From: Ischnura elegans | Lineage: Eukaryota; Arthropoda; Insecta; Odonata; Coenagrionidae | NCBI RefSeq assembly: GCF_921293095.1 | Contig: NC_060248.1 | Coordinates: 131,824,972 to 131,888,971 of the forward strand | Length of the DNA stretch: 64,000 nucleotides | Direction of reading: 5' to 3' | In this document: positions 33,651 to 44,079 of the stretch, one piece after another | Position numbering within the stretch: the stretch's first letter is position 1 | How the letters are laid out: each line of letters starts with the position of its first letter | The notes under the pieces: generated by a model | What the model was told of the DNA's origin: nothing | Seen by the model: only the letters and a program-made list of their open reading frames with translations | The model's database searches: none | Program-made: the position numbers and the translations under genes

Positions 33651-35636
33651 TTACACACAAAAATCACATTTCCAGGGCGTGTCTTTCGCTTCGCTATTAC
33701 TCCAGCCAGAACATGCAGCATGTGCCCAAGATTTGCACCTGAAGCACTGGTACCACAATTCTTCCTTTCCATACTCTCTACAAATAATGCACTTTTCATC
33801 AAATATTGATTCGTTCTCTATGTCGTCCTCCATGGAAGGAACCTCTTCCGGTGACTCGTCTGATGACTCGTTATCCAGTTGATGCTTTTTAATTTTCTTT
33901 ACTTTTTTTGTCCTCTTTACGGTTTTATTTTTCTTTACTTCCTCAGATTTAGAACCCTTGGCTTTCTTTGACGCCAATGCTTCAGCTTTTCTTTTCAATC
34001 TTTCCTGCCTTTTTATTTCCAGCAATTCTTTTTCTTTCTGCTTTTCTTCAAGAGCTTGTTTCACAGGACTTCCAGAAATGTGGTAAGAAGGCAGTTTATT
34101 CCTGGGTCGCCTGATTGTTTTCTTGATGGCCATTGGAAGTGGAGGTATGGCTGAGCAAGTGGGGAGCTGTGGAGGCAATGTCGAAGAGGTAGATGGCTGT
34201 TGAGGAACAGTTGAGGAATTAGGATGCTGTGGAGGTAGGGTTGCCGACATGGCGGGGTCTGTAGTACGGGCTGAAGAAATGGGCTGGATACCTATGGTAG
34301 GAGCATCTTTTTGGTTATTTTCAACGATATCAGTGGTGTGTGAAGCTTGAAAATCTTCATCAGTAAAAATGTTGCTGTCTAGGGGCTCAATGCCAGTAGC
34401 TCTGAACCCATTCACAGCAGTCTGGATAGTACTCACTCTAAGGTAAGCTTTACCGAATATTCTGCCTACCTCTCGTATTGTTATGACGGCTCCTGGGTTA
34501 GAAACCAAATAATCTTCGCAGCCTTGACTATAGGCAGTCTTCAGCGGGCCATAGAAAGCCACATCAAGCGGCTGCAACCTGTGACTTGTATGAGCTGGAA
34601 ATCCGAGAAGGCATATTCCATTATTCCTACAAAAGTTAATGGATTCCAGGGTGACATGTGAGGCGTGATTGTCCATGATAATTAGGACTGGATTTTGTTT
34701 ACTTGGGTGAGCATGACTAGTAAAGTGTTCTAAGAACTCTAGAAAGTTTTGAGCAGTCATCCATCCTGATTCATGAGCCACTCCTTTGGTACCTGGGGGT
34801 GTTCCATTTAAAAAATCAGAATTCATCCTTACCCTGGGAAAGACTAGAAAAGGTGGAATGTAAGTACCAGTGGCACTCATACCGCATAAGGCCGTGACTG
34901 TTACTCCTCTTTCAGCAGAGGAAACTTTAATCACACGGGGGGATCCAATGGGTGAGATCACTTTAGGAGTTTTCGTTGGCACTGTGGAAAATCCCGTCTC
35001 ATCGATGTTGTAGATATTCTGGGCTTTGAACAGATAGTTCAATCTGAGTTCTTTAAGTGTTTCAAAAAACTTTCCTACATTTACTCGATTGAAAGCCATG
35101 AGTCGAGCTACCGATGTTGCCTCTGGCTTTCGCAGCGATAGCTTGCAAATTTTTAGATAATTCGCAATGAATTCTTTTCCAGCGGCTTTCTTTTCTGTAT
35201 TGAACCGATGGCTCAATCCTAAATTTTCTGCATACGAAAAACACAATTTCCCAAACTGGTTTTTCGTTATCCCAAAAGCTCTTTTGTTCAAATCAATTAT
35301 ATATCGTCTAAGCTCTTCTATTTGTTGATCTGTGAATGTTTGCTTGAATCTGCCTAAGTTATGAGGATATTCCTAAAACAAATAAAAGAGTTATCCATAA
35401 ATTTTTAAAATAATAATTCTCTGGCAATTATATTTTTTTACTAACAAACTTACAACTTTCCCACTGGGGCCACATCTCTGCTTAACATATCTTCGTAGAG
35501 TTGCTTCCGGCACGTTATATTTCTTTGCTGCAGCATTTACACTAGTGGTTTTTTCTTTTACTTCTGCAACAGCTGCATCCATTGCCTCCTTATCCCACTT
35601 TCCTCTGTCACTTTTCCTCGTGTAATTTCGTGGCAT
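33651..35636 (-). CDS. Pogo-like transposase with carboxyl zinc finger (two exons)
   Basis: Exon 1 is 35636-35454 ([15 protein letters not shown] start, psq-type helix-turn-helix, ends CGPSGKV at GTAAGT). An 81-bp intron ends TTTTAG; exon 2 is 35372-33651. Joined, the frame is open for 634 residues. The catalytic Asp positions are in [22 protein letters not shown] and [15 protein letters not shown] Pro/Gln-rich linker and a long Lys-rich basic stretch follow, then a PHD-like Cys finger, [25 protein letters not shown]...CDFC. The finger could tether the transposase to chromatin; that is inference. The element's subterminal repeats are the likely binding sites. Confidence 0.88.
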
Positions 35637-35951
35637 GATGTTTGTCAAGCCTAAAACATTCATAGATATATACTATGTATGCATTAATATAATGTAATAA
35701 AAATAATTCTATATGATAACAACTGAAACATTCGCCAGACGTGCTGACCGCATATTTGGATCCGCCTTTAGATTGATGGTTTAGCAGTAGTTATTTTGAT
35801 TTCCAAAGGAATTTAAAAGTAACTAAAACTAAACCACCAATCAAACTTAAAACAAACTATTGAAATAGACAAACCTACCAGCTAAAATTCAGTCCGAAAC
35901 CAATTTTTTAAATACGTCAAAAGCTATTCATAAAAGGTACTCAAAAAGATG

Positions 35952-36000
35952 TCGGGTAAGATGACGAACCAGCAAACTTCTCGTCATCTTACCCCACGTC
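35952..36000. repeat. Subterminal repeat copies at the right end of pogo element C
   Basis: One GGGTAAGATGACGAAC copy at about 35954-35969 and one opposite copy ending ACCCCACG at about 35980-36000 mirror the left-end cluster. Two more opposite copies form the terminus at 36321-36355. Confidence 0.85.
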
Positions 36001-36363
36001 GCCATTTTGGTTTATAAGTTATCTATCATTACCCTAGCTCATCTTAAAAATCTACTGAAGACATGGTTCTTTGCATGACAGGTTATATTCTGAGAAAAAT
36101 ATAGGTAAGAGTAAAAACAACTAACCGTATTCGAGTAATTCCTTGCGCCAAAAACTTCAAAACTTAAAATCACGAGGTAAGAAAACACATCTCACTCGCT
36201 ACTGCTCGCAAAAACATTTGGCCCGCCTTTCTTTGCGGTGAATTTCGTAACCAATTGCCTGAGTCTCGGGAAGAGCTAGGGCTCATGCTGCTATCTATGA
36301 ATGCACAAGAGAAAAATCGAGTTCGTCATCTTACCCGCTTCGTCATCTTACCCGACTTTCCCC

Positions 36364-37064
36364 TATACCAACTGGAAATATACGGGAATTCTCAGTAGGA
36401 ATTAAATGGGCTAAAATTGGCCAAAACCGACTGTTGGAGCTTTTAGCCACTGGAAAACCATCAATACCAATTAAGAGCTTGATTTCTGTGGGATTCGACT
36501 CCAAAAATTTCACAGCGTTCATTATTCCTGTCTTCAATCCAAAATGGAAGTAATATCCTAAGGCAACCGATCTTAATTTTGCTGACACGCCAATTTTTAG
36601 CAGCGATCTAGCATCTAATGGCAGAGAAGACAAACTATCAACTTTCCTCAGCTCGAATAAAAGCTCATTCAGAGTTTTGTAGGTTATATTATGTTTTATC
36701 GCCTAACCCCTGGTAGCCCGTTTTACTTTCGACACACCAATTCCGTCATTCCCATTTTCTCTTCGAAAACAGAACCCTCGTCATCACTGGCGTTAGATGT
36801 ATCAGCGTCTCCAGCATCGGCATCACCTCTCCCCACGAAATCAGGGAGCGGAGTGATGTACGGAGACATTAAATTATTAGAATCATATGTTGATAAGCCA
36901 GGAAAAGGGGGCACATTAATATTATTTGTTACTCCTGAACCACATGTTTTTGTGTCAATAGAATCATTCGCCTCGCACTCATTAAATTCTTTATGAACAA
37001 TCTTTGCCTTGCAAGACATTTGTACTTCACTTTTAATCAATTTATTCTGCGGACGCTTACCCAA
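36364..37064 (-). pseudogene. CMC/EnSpm-like transposase relic, upstream half
   Basis: The minus strand carries a variable amino-terminal part at 37064-36723 and, after a frame change, LPLDARSLLKIG, YYFHFGLKTGIMNAVKFL, LLIGIDGFPVAKSSNSRFW and IFPVG, where the pogo element interrupts the gene. Removing that element and one TA gives an in-frame continuation into 33201 and below. Confidence 0.6.
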
Positions 37065-37280
37065 AAGATAAAATTATTTCCTTCTGGGCGCCATTTCATA
37101 TGTAAGCTTGCGAAAGCCGCAATACTGTAATAAGAATACAGTTCACGGAATTCAGTATTCATGGCACGCCACATAAACATGTTATTATGAAATAATAGAC
37201 TTACCGTTAGTGAAGTGCCGGTTAACTGTTTCTGAATACGTAATCACCGCTTGCTGCTTCACAAATTCCAACTTCGCTTG

Positions 37281-37565
37281 TGTGAGGTCGAGGGGTTATT
37301 AGGAGAGGTAGCATGGATTTTCAAAGCACACACCGAAACACTTTCACTTAGATGCAACTAGAACTTTAATATCGGCTAGATACAGCAACTCGTGTGGTTC
37401 TTCCCTAGCAAAACCTGCACCGTCTCTCTACACTCCCGTCACCCACACACATCCTGCGCGACTGGCTGCGCGTTACTATCCCAACTGGCTCGTCCGTCCG
37501 AGTTCCTCGGCGTCCCGCCGAGGAGCAGCACCTTCCAGACCGTCTCGTACAGCTGTATGATGACA
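37281..37565 (-). repeat. 3' LTR
   Basis: About 285 bp, nearly identical to the right-hand LTR at 40474-40718 over the shared part, with a handful of substitutions. It contains CCGAGGAGCAGCACC and TTTAATATCGGCTAG blocks. The outer edge TGTGAGG is preceded by CTTG. Confidence 0.85.
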
Positions 37566-37628
37566 GTCGGCCTTTCCTGATTTCAGGGCCGTCCTCGGCC
37601 CGATCTTGCGGTTGGCTGACGTCTTCTT

Positions 37629-38810
37629 CTACAGCATCGGATTCCTCTTGAATCTGCTCGTTGGCTCCCTGGTCTCCGAGGCTGCATGGGGGTGGGTTGT
37701 CATATCTGCATCTACTAGGTGTTCTTTAGCTGAATTGAGGATTAGCATGGGAGTTAGTACGTAATGGTTCTCGATGTGTCGCTTTATAGCGACGAAAGAA
37801 GCCATTAATAACGGCAAGTTGGAAGTATCCCCTACTTTCAGTTGGTCAATAATTTTTCTTTGCCCATCGGAAATGCACTGACGTTTTAATGCATCGACAT
37901 GTCGTTTAATTATTTGTGGAGAACTGTTTCCAATTTGTGCACGTTCATTGTTTGTGAGATTATTTAATTTCAATAATTGCTTCACATGAATTAAAGGTCC
38001 AACACTCGAATTCCTACTCTTTTTGAGTTTATTTGCCACTAGTTTTAGCTGTGTATAAATTTCAGTCCAAGCAGGAAGCCCCAATTCCCTTGATATCTCG
38101 TTTTTGTGATATATTGTTTCTTCTTTGGTTTTGGCGGCCATTTGAACCAACGATAAAATGGGGTACAAAGATCTGGCATCAAGCTCTGCTCTTTTTGCAT
38201 CTGCCCATACAATTAAAGCATCCCAATCAGGTTCAAAATCTACCAATTGGAATTGATTGTCAATGACCGTTACTACCTTATATTTTGTGTTATGTTTCTT
38301 TGACTTCCAGAGCTGAGTTACGATTAAAGAGCCAATTAACTCAGCATTGATGTCATACTCTAAAGAAACGGTTTTCTTGAATTTGTGAGCACCCTCATGG
38401 ATTGCTTGATACACTTTAGATAAGTATTGTTTATCTTGTGTAACCAAGTTTCCATCAACTTGCATTGCAGGTCCTTCAATTTGTTCAGTATTTGAACACG
38501 ATGATGTCTCGTTTGTTCCTTCCATGTTCTTGTTTTCTTGTTGGTGTGAGAGAAGTTGAAATGAATGCCTGTTTTCACTAATCTTTCTTGTCTTGTCTCT
38601 CGCGGCATACGGCGTCGACGCAGGCAGAACCCACTTAGCGGTAGCCTCTCGGTGCATCTCACTACGCTCCCTGGCCACGCCGGCCTCGCTCTCCTGCTCT
38701 CGACATGTTCCCGCCAATTCGGTCGCGTCCCTTCCTTCCACAGAATGGATCCCGTTGAAGCTACCCACGCGACACTCGCCGTCCCACGACGCATTCGTCG
38801 GACTGGTCAT
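37629..38810 (-). CDS. Unrecognised ORF of the LTR element (gag-like by position)
   Basis: A 393-residue open frame filling most of the interior. The amino-terminal 95 residues are Arg/Glu-rich and may be untranslated leader; a better start may be the later Met in NMEGTNETSS. The rest is helical-looking and charged, with repeated hydrophobic heptad-like segments (LDARSLYPILSLVQMAAK, PAWTEIYTQLKLVANKLKK). There is no CCHC knuckle, protease or polymerase motif. By position it could be a capsid protein or a captured gene. I do not recognise the family. Confidence 0.6.
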   Translation of the reverse strand: MTSPTNASWDGECRVGSFNGIHSVEGRDATELAGTCREQESEAGVARERSEMHREATAKWVLPASTPYAARDKTRKISENRHSFQLLSHQQENKNMEGTNETSSCSNTEQIEGPAMQVDGNLVTQDKQYLSKVYQAIHEGAHKFKKTVSLEYDINAELIGSLIVTQLWKSKKHNTKYKVVTVIDNQFQLVDFEPDWDALIVWADAKRAELDARSLYPILSLVQMAAKTKEETIYHKNEISRELGLPAWTEIYTQLKLVANKLKKSRNSSVGPLIHVKQLLKLNNLTNNERAQIGNSSPQIIKRHVDALKRQCISDGQRKIIDQLKVGDTSNLPLLMASFVAIKRHIENHYVLTPMLILNSAKEHLVDADMTTHPHAASETREPTSRFKRNPML

Positions 38811-39150
38811 TGCTACAACTAGAACCGCACTCTCTCACCTTACTCGGTCCGCACAGGGGTTTTTGATGTTCTATCTATTGATGGCTGGATGTGCACGAAC
38901 AACTCCACCGCAGCTCGCTGGTCAATCCCACTTCTGAACTGTAAGGTCGAGGGGTTATTAGGAGAGGTAGCATGGGTAAATGTCCAGAAAACAACCCCCA
39001 CCGATTCCACGGAAAATTTTTTCGTCATTCTATGTTAAAAACCCTCCTAATTAACGTGGTGCTAGTCATTTCTTTCGCAAATGAATATTTTCCCATTTAT
39101 TGACATTTTTAATTATCCACCCAAAACTACCTCCTTACCCTTTAATCACC

Positions 39151-39283
39151 AACTTTCGCGAGATTGGAGCAGCTCGAGGGATATTTTTTTCCAGTTGAAC
39201 CCGAAACTACCCCCTTACCCGTTAATCACCAACTTACGCGACTAAAATCGAAGAATATTACATTGTCTTACCTTAAGCAGTTA
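39151..39283 (+). repeat. Merlin inverted repeat, left arm
   Basis: 133 bp, apparently perfectly complementary to 40342-40474. It includes CGCGAGATTGGAGCAGC and CTTAAGCAGTT. Confidence 0.9.
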
Positions 39284-40262
39284 GTTCTCCGGCTTCAGTG
39301 GGCGACGCGTCTTCCACATGGGATGGTTGGGGGGGGGGGGGGGGGTATAAAGTCGCAGCCTGCAGGAAAAACTGATGAAGTAGCTGATTCTTCGGTGTGG
39401 CACAGATGAATAAGTATCGCGACAGATACTGTTGCAAATATTCGGAACGATTCCCGGGACGCCTCACCCACTCCTTCACGTCACGCCACAGCCTCTCAAT
39501 GTTTTGCGTGTGGACGGCAGGGCTATCGGGGTTCACAAAATTTTCGCTGTGGTTCACAGTATGGTGAACGTACCCGAGATCTCTGATATTACAATATCCC
39601 TTCCAACAGTCACTATAAACCGTCGACCCACGTCGAATGAACTTTTCAATGAGTGGCTCCAAGCTTGCTCGATCACGTTTCTCAGGTAAAGGGACGATGA
39701 ATTTCTTTTTTGAATGCCTTTCGATCCCACCGAATAGCCAAATTTGTTTAACACCGCGCCCTCGCTGATATTTTCTTCTGGCGATGAGGGTCTCGTCAAT
39801 CTCCACTATCACTCCTTCGCCACCAATAGGAGACTGATTTCTTACCCAGTGTTCAGTAACTTCGCTGCAAAAGGACCGCCAATCCACGCTAGTGGTTCTT
39901 GAGAAGCCCAAACACTCTGTGATTGTGTCGTGATCCCAGTGTTTGGACAGCCAGTGGTTGACGAAGATCAGAAGTTTCCAGGGTGGAAAATGCAGGCCCG
40001 AAAGGAAAGTTCCTTTCAAAGCGGAAACCTGATAATTACACCGTTTCCTTTTCTTAGTTTTCGGAACCACGTGGGTTGCTGGACAACGCCAGAGAAGTCT
40101 ATCTTCGGAAAAGTGACAGAGAGCACCACAAATACCGCACTTCACAGAAGGTGCAATGACACCGTGGCGTCGTAAAAATGTTATGGCGGCGTCTTCCTTT
40201 TTATGAAAAGTCGATATATTGTCGAAGTAATTTCCTTCACAACTATCGCAACGTCCTTCCAT
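39273..40262 (-). CDS. Merlin (ISXO2-like) DDE transposase
   Basis: A 329-residue open frame of normal length for this family, starting MEGRCDSCEG. Cys-rich zinc-finger blocks CDSC and KCGICGALCHF..WRCP lie in the first 65 residues. The catalytic domain shows VIVEIDETLIARRKYQRGRG with the first Asp, STVYSDCWKGYCNI with the second and NIERLWRDVKEWVRR with the Glu. The carboxyl end runs into a poly-Pro stretch encoded by 17 G residues at 39329-39345. The family moves by cut-and-paste and descends from a bacterial-type IS1595 lineage; introns are absent. Confidence 0.88.
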   Translation of the reverse strand: MEGRCDSCEGNYFDNISTFHKKEDAAITFLRRHGVIAPSVKCGICGALCHFSEDRLLWRCPATHVVPKTKKRKRCNYQVSALKGTFLSGLHFPPWKLLIFVNHWLSKHWDHDTITECLGFSRTTSVDWRSFCSEVTEHWVRNQSPIGGEGVIVEIDETLIARRKYQRGRGVKQIWLFGGIERHSKKKFIVPLPEKRDRASLEPLIEKFIRRGSTVYSDCWKGYCNIRDLGYVHHTVNHSENFVNPDSPAVHTQNIERLWRDVKEWVRRPGNRSEYLQQYLSRYLFICATPKNQLLHQFFLQAATLYPPPPPQPSHVEDASPTEAGELTA

Positions 40263-40341
40263 GACGGCAAAAGTAGGAGGAATGACGACGGAAGACGTAG
40301 AAATTACGGCGGAAGACGTGAGCGCATACGCAGCGGCGAAG

Positions 40342-40474
40342 TAACTGCTTAAGGTAAGACAATGTAATATTCTTCGATTTTAGTCGCGTAAGTTGGTGAT
40401 TAACGGGTAAGGGGGTAGTTTCGGGTTCAACTGGAAAAAAATATCCCTCGAGCTGCTCCAATCTCGCGAAAGTT
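40342..40474 (-). repeat. Merlin inverted repeat, right arm
   Basis: Complement of 39151-39283; the outer end reads CTCGCGAAAGTT into the LTR. Confidence 0.9.
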
Positions 40475-40718
40475 CAAAGCACACACGGAAACACTTTCAC
40501 TTAGATGCAACTAGAACTTTAATATCGGCTAGATACAGCAACTCGTGTGGTTCTTCCCTAGCAAAACCTGCACCGTCTCTCTACACTCCCGTCACTCACA
40601 CACATCCTGCGCGACTGGCTGCGCGTTACTATCCCAACTGGCTCGTCCGTCCGAGTTCCTCGGCGTCCCGCCGAGGAGCAGCACCTTCCAGACCGTCTCG
40701 TACAGCCGTATGAGGACA
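40474..40718 (-). repeat. 5' LTR, main piece
   Basis: Matches 37319-37565. The missing 38 bp lie at 38940-38977 beyond the Merlin insertion (TAAGGTCGAGGGGTTATTAG). CTTG follows at 40719-40722. Confidence 0.85.
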
Positions 40719-41056
40719 CTTGTAAATGTAATCTATAAATCAGCGGATTCCACTTGATTCCTCTTCGACAATATTCGCACGACTCTCTAAACAAACGTTT
40801 CACGTGTTCAATGAACTTCCGTTTACAGGCGACCAGGCCGTCACCGCTGGTCTCGCACTTCCATTTTGAGAATGCCACTAGTTAGAGCTATAATCACCAT
40901 TCGGCGAAAATATTATATAAATATTTTCTGGATTTTTTTACATTGATATTATTGCTGAATATCCATAAAATATCCAGAGAATATCACAACTTGGACGTAA
41001 CGACACTTAGATATTTTCAACCTTTTTTGGATATCCATGAAATGTTTTCTGCTACT

Positions 41057-41375
41057 TGGGTGATGATTGTAAGTGCCCGTTAAACATCAGACATATCCTG
41101 ATAGATTGTGTTAAGTACCGCGACTCGCGAAGACGGATTAATCTAGGGGGAGACCTAGAAGCCCTTTTAGGAGACCACCCTACATGCTTAAACTATACAT
41201 TTCAGTTCCTCAAAGAAATAAATATTTTTAATATAATCTAATTATGCTCAGTCTTTGCACGAAGACATCATATGCAGTGACACTCTTTCTACATAATTTT
41301 GGAATTAAATGACACAGTAGTGGTGCGAAATGACCTAGCCCGCGACGCACCCTAAATGTAAATACTACTACTATC
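41057..41375 (+). mobile_element. I-like copy D, 5'-truncated
   Basis: Contains only the final coding segment (CKCPLNIRHILIDCVKYRDS, LEALLGDHP) and the 3' end with CTACTACTA tail near 41360-41375. It resembles copy A's end. Confidence 0.75.
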
Positions 41376-43130
41376 AAAGCTGCTTCAAATTCAGTGCTAT
41401 ACCAATTTTAGGGACAGGCGAAGGAGGAATCTTAGATATTTATTTTGGAAATTAATCCAAGAGGAAGGGAGCAGGGTATAAAATTATAATATATTTAGGT
41501 GTTTTATGTAAAAATTTATATTAATAAAAAAAGGCATTCATATTAAATGGCAAACATTGTTTACATTGCATTTCAAGAATGATATGTGTGACTGAACACA
41601 ACTGAGATTTTATCCCCTCCACATCAAAACACATGACATGAAAACAAATTTAATCATGCCAGGAACAGAAACTATTAATCATGATGGAAATAATGGATGG
41701 TAAATCGGTAAAAGCAAGGTTTAAACTCTCCACATGAAAACAAATTTAAGTACACCGAGCACAGAAACTATATTAATCAAAATGAACTGCAACACATAGC
41801 ATGAAAAGAATACCCATATACACTAATGGTTTCCACATGAAAAATTATTCCACGGCATTGGATAGGCGAAGCAAGCATAATGTGGAAACTTAAAAATGAA
41901 AGTTTTTATGGGTTTCTTCATTGGTAAACCTCTTCCCCCATTGGCTCTGCCTGCCCTTACGTACAGGGAAATGCCAGTGGCGGATCATTTTTGCCTTGCC
42001 GTGATGGTGCAAGTGTTAAAAATCTACCGCACATTTCTTCACCTTCACAATATCAGGTGTGCTCACTCTTTCCATGATCTCTGCAAGAAAAAATTTTATT
42101 GGTACATTGAAGCGATTATGGTTTGCCAACTGATAATTCAGAAATTCATTAACAAACCTTGGAGGCACTTTTCCAGCACGGGCAATGATGATTTCAGGGC
42201 TAATTTATCCCACACATAATGAGCAGCACCATAATTTGTCATTATCGTCCCCGTCACAGTGTTGGCGATATCAACAGGCCTTTTTTCCCTCCAGCTAGGG
42301 CTAACGTGAATTTGATCTGAAATTAAGTTCAAACTTCTTTATGAATGGAAATGCAGGGAATCAGATGCTCACTCTGAACTGACAGAAAAGGAAACTTACA
42401 AATTCAGTCTTTGTTAGTAACTTTGAACGTTCTTAGTAATTATTCTACTGTTCCCGAATGATATTAAAAAGGATAGAAAAAAATTCCACACTAATCACAT
42501 CGTCGGGTATTTCTTATTTTACACATAATCGGGTCCAACGGAGTAGTCTATCAATATTTAGTCTATCCAGTGAACAACGCGTTTTCGGCTATTGCATTTA
42601 AACTAAAGGGAAATATTGATCTTTATGTATTAATTATTACCACAAATACTGCACGAAATACCTACGCCATATTAAGGGACCTCAAGCGATGATGGAATTT
42701 GTTAAATGGCCAAGAATACTACCAACATGATTAAACATTAGCGCAACCACTGATATAATAACCGAATATACAACAAGTTAGCTATTAAGTGGAGTCTCAC
42801 AAAATTCATACATATAATCTGAGAACCAAAAATTCTAATAATAGTATTATTAACTAATGAAACAAATTTAGTGAGATGGTAAATACTACGTACTTACCCA
42901 GAAGAAATCGGCGTTAGTGGTCGCAATTGATCCAAATTAATCAGTAGCTGCCTCTTCCACTCCAGTTCCTAGGGTCCCTTCTCAGCTCACAACTGCATTC
43001 ACCACGAGTTAACGAAAGAGTGGCGAATTTGCTATTAGTTCCCTAATTTAGTTCAAAGAATGTGCTGAGAACGATCTTCGCATGTTCTAAGCACGTTCTA
43101 TGCACATTCATTCTGAATGAAGTCAACTCT
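41376..43130. other. AT-rich stretch, nothing recognised
   Basis: A minus ORF at 42138-42332 and a plus ORF at 41896-42219 overlap in opposite frames and match nothing known. No terminal repeats were seen. Confidence 0.4.
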
Positions 43131-43150
43131 GCACATACTTTGAAGAACCC

Positions 43151-43640
43151 CGCACGGGGGGAAGAGGGTGATATCTTCCTTTGGGGAGCCGCGATCCCAC
43201 CGACCCGAGCCCACCGAGGAGACAACCTCGTTAATAAACCCCGTCGCTCGCTCGGATAGTGTCCAGACAGCATGTGACTCTGCTGCTCTGAGTAGCCGTA
43301 ACATCTGGCGTCCAGAATCACCCACGTGTTTGCCGTGCGTGGAGACCCGTACATGGGGGAGAAAGGGATCCTGGTGGGTGAGTTCTCCGGCACCCAGCTG
43401 GGCGTCGGAAACCCGGTATGGGCCGGAGTTAAATATCCCACTTCGGCCCTGGATTCCCCGAAAAACGGGCGGCCGAGAAGAGCCCAGCTCGGTCAATCGG
43501 CTCCTGGCGGCTGGGGAGCTTGGCGGCTCCTTCCGAGCGTACGCCAGGACGGGTTAGTGCTGGAGATATGGGGGTCTCCGTAGGGCGGCCGAAGGCGTGT
43601 GGGCTCGGAGGGCCACCGCGCTATTGTTATTAACTATGAC
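43151..43640 (+). repeat. Dispersed GC-rich repeat, copy 2 (probable I-like 5' end)
   Basis: Shares the left edge GCACGGGGGGAAGAGGG with copy 3 at 54153 and long similarity with copy 1. It contains GCTTGGCGGCTCCTT and CGTACGCCAGGACGGG near its end, as in copy 3. No gag ORF follows it. Confidence 0.7.
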
Positions 43641-43800
43641 ACTAGCCGGTCCAATTCTTTCAATGGGGCACGGTTAAAGTTTGTGCTCTCAATGACAAGC
43701 ACATGAAACAATTCATTTAAACACAATCATTATGGTCACACTTGCACTGTAACTCCAGCCGGTCCAAGTCTTTCAATGAGGAACGGTTAAAGTTTGTGCA
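43641..43800 (+). repeat. Short direct repeat, 113-bp spacing
   Basis: AGCCGGTCCAATTCTTTCAA...ACGGTTAAAGTTTGTGC at 43643-43684 recurs with few changes at 43756-43798. Its origin is unknown. Confidence 0.65.
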
Positions 43801-44079
43801 ACCAGTACTAAATACCGTTAGTGAAAAGTTTTTTGGGACTAAAAAATGAATTTTATGACTTAAATTATTTGAAAACACAGTTCATGTAAAGTATGAAGTA
43901 AAAGTAATCGTAATAAACGAGGAAAATAAATTATTTGATTCAAAATAAATCCTCGTAAAGTATTTGTGCATCACAGTAACATATGCATATAAACGCAGTA
44001 GTTATACACACCTTACTTATGACATAGGTTGGTCAAAGTGAAAGAAACGATTTAAAGTAAATCTAAGCGAGGAATATGT

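Larger units (their letters stand above)
33204..36363 (-). mobile_element. Pogo-like element C, complete, TA-flanked
   Basis: A 3160-bp element. The left end starts GGGGAAGGTAGGGTAAGATG and the right end, read inward, GGGGAAAGTCGGGTAAGATG: about 25 bp of inverted repeat with two differences. TA flanks both sides (33202-33203 and 36364-36365). Excising the element with one TA restores the disrupted CMC-like frame (VGIYRGHEKP). The motif GGGTAAGATGACGAA occurs at least eight times near both ends. It encodes an open two-exon transposase, so it looks autonomous and recent. Confidence 0.92.
38978..40473 (-). mobile_element. Merlin-like (IS1595-type) element inside the 5' LTR
   Basis: About 1.5 kb separates the two parts of the 5' LTR. 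It carries an intact ISXO2-type transposase between 133-bp inverted repeats at 39151-39283 and 40342-40474. The left flank 38978-39150 is extra sequence whose last part (39119-39160) repeats a segment of the inverted repeat. The expected 8-9 bp target duplication was not found, and LTR bases AT/TTTTC at the junction are missing, so the true ends are uncertain. Confidence 0.8.
37281..40718 (-). mobile_element. Short LTR retrotransposon with a single ORF, no pol
   Basis: Two LTRs of about 285 bp flank 1374 bp of internal sequence. The 3' LTR is 37281-37565; the 5' LTR is 40718-40474 plus 38977-38940, split by a Merlin element. LTRs run TGTCNTCATAC to CCTCACA on the minus strand. CTTG flanks both ends (37277-37280, 40719-40722), a 4-bp duplication. 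The interior has one ORF and no protease, reverse transcriptase or integrase, so it must rely on another element's enzymes. A primer binding site could not be assigned with confidence. Confidence 0.8.

Noticed and set aside
39329..39345. Run of 17 G as a G-quadruplex or regulatory site
   Set aside because: It lies at the poly-Pro end of the Merlin ORF and is most simply a slippage-prone homopolymer; its exact length is also unreliable.
39273..40262. Bacterial contamination, because the transposase is of the IS1595 type
   Set aside because: Eukaryotic Merlin transposases share this fold, and the element sits inside a eukaryotic LTR retrotransposon.
37319..40718. Segmental duplication instead of LTRs
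   Set aside because: TG..CA edges, flanking CTTG and an interior ORF in the expected place fit an LTR element better.
41896..42332. Overlapping ORFs on both strands
   Set aside because: Neither shows a recognisable motif or splice context; chance frames are as likely.
43641..43800. Short LTRs or a CRISPR-like repeat pair
   Set aside because: Only two imperfect copies with a single spacer and no associated genes.
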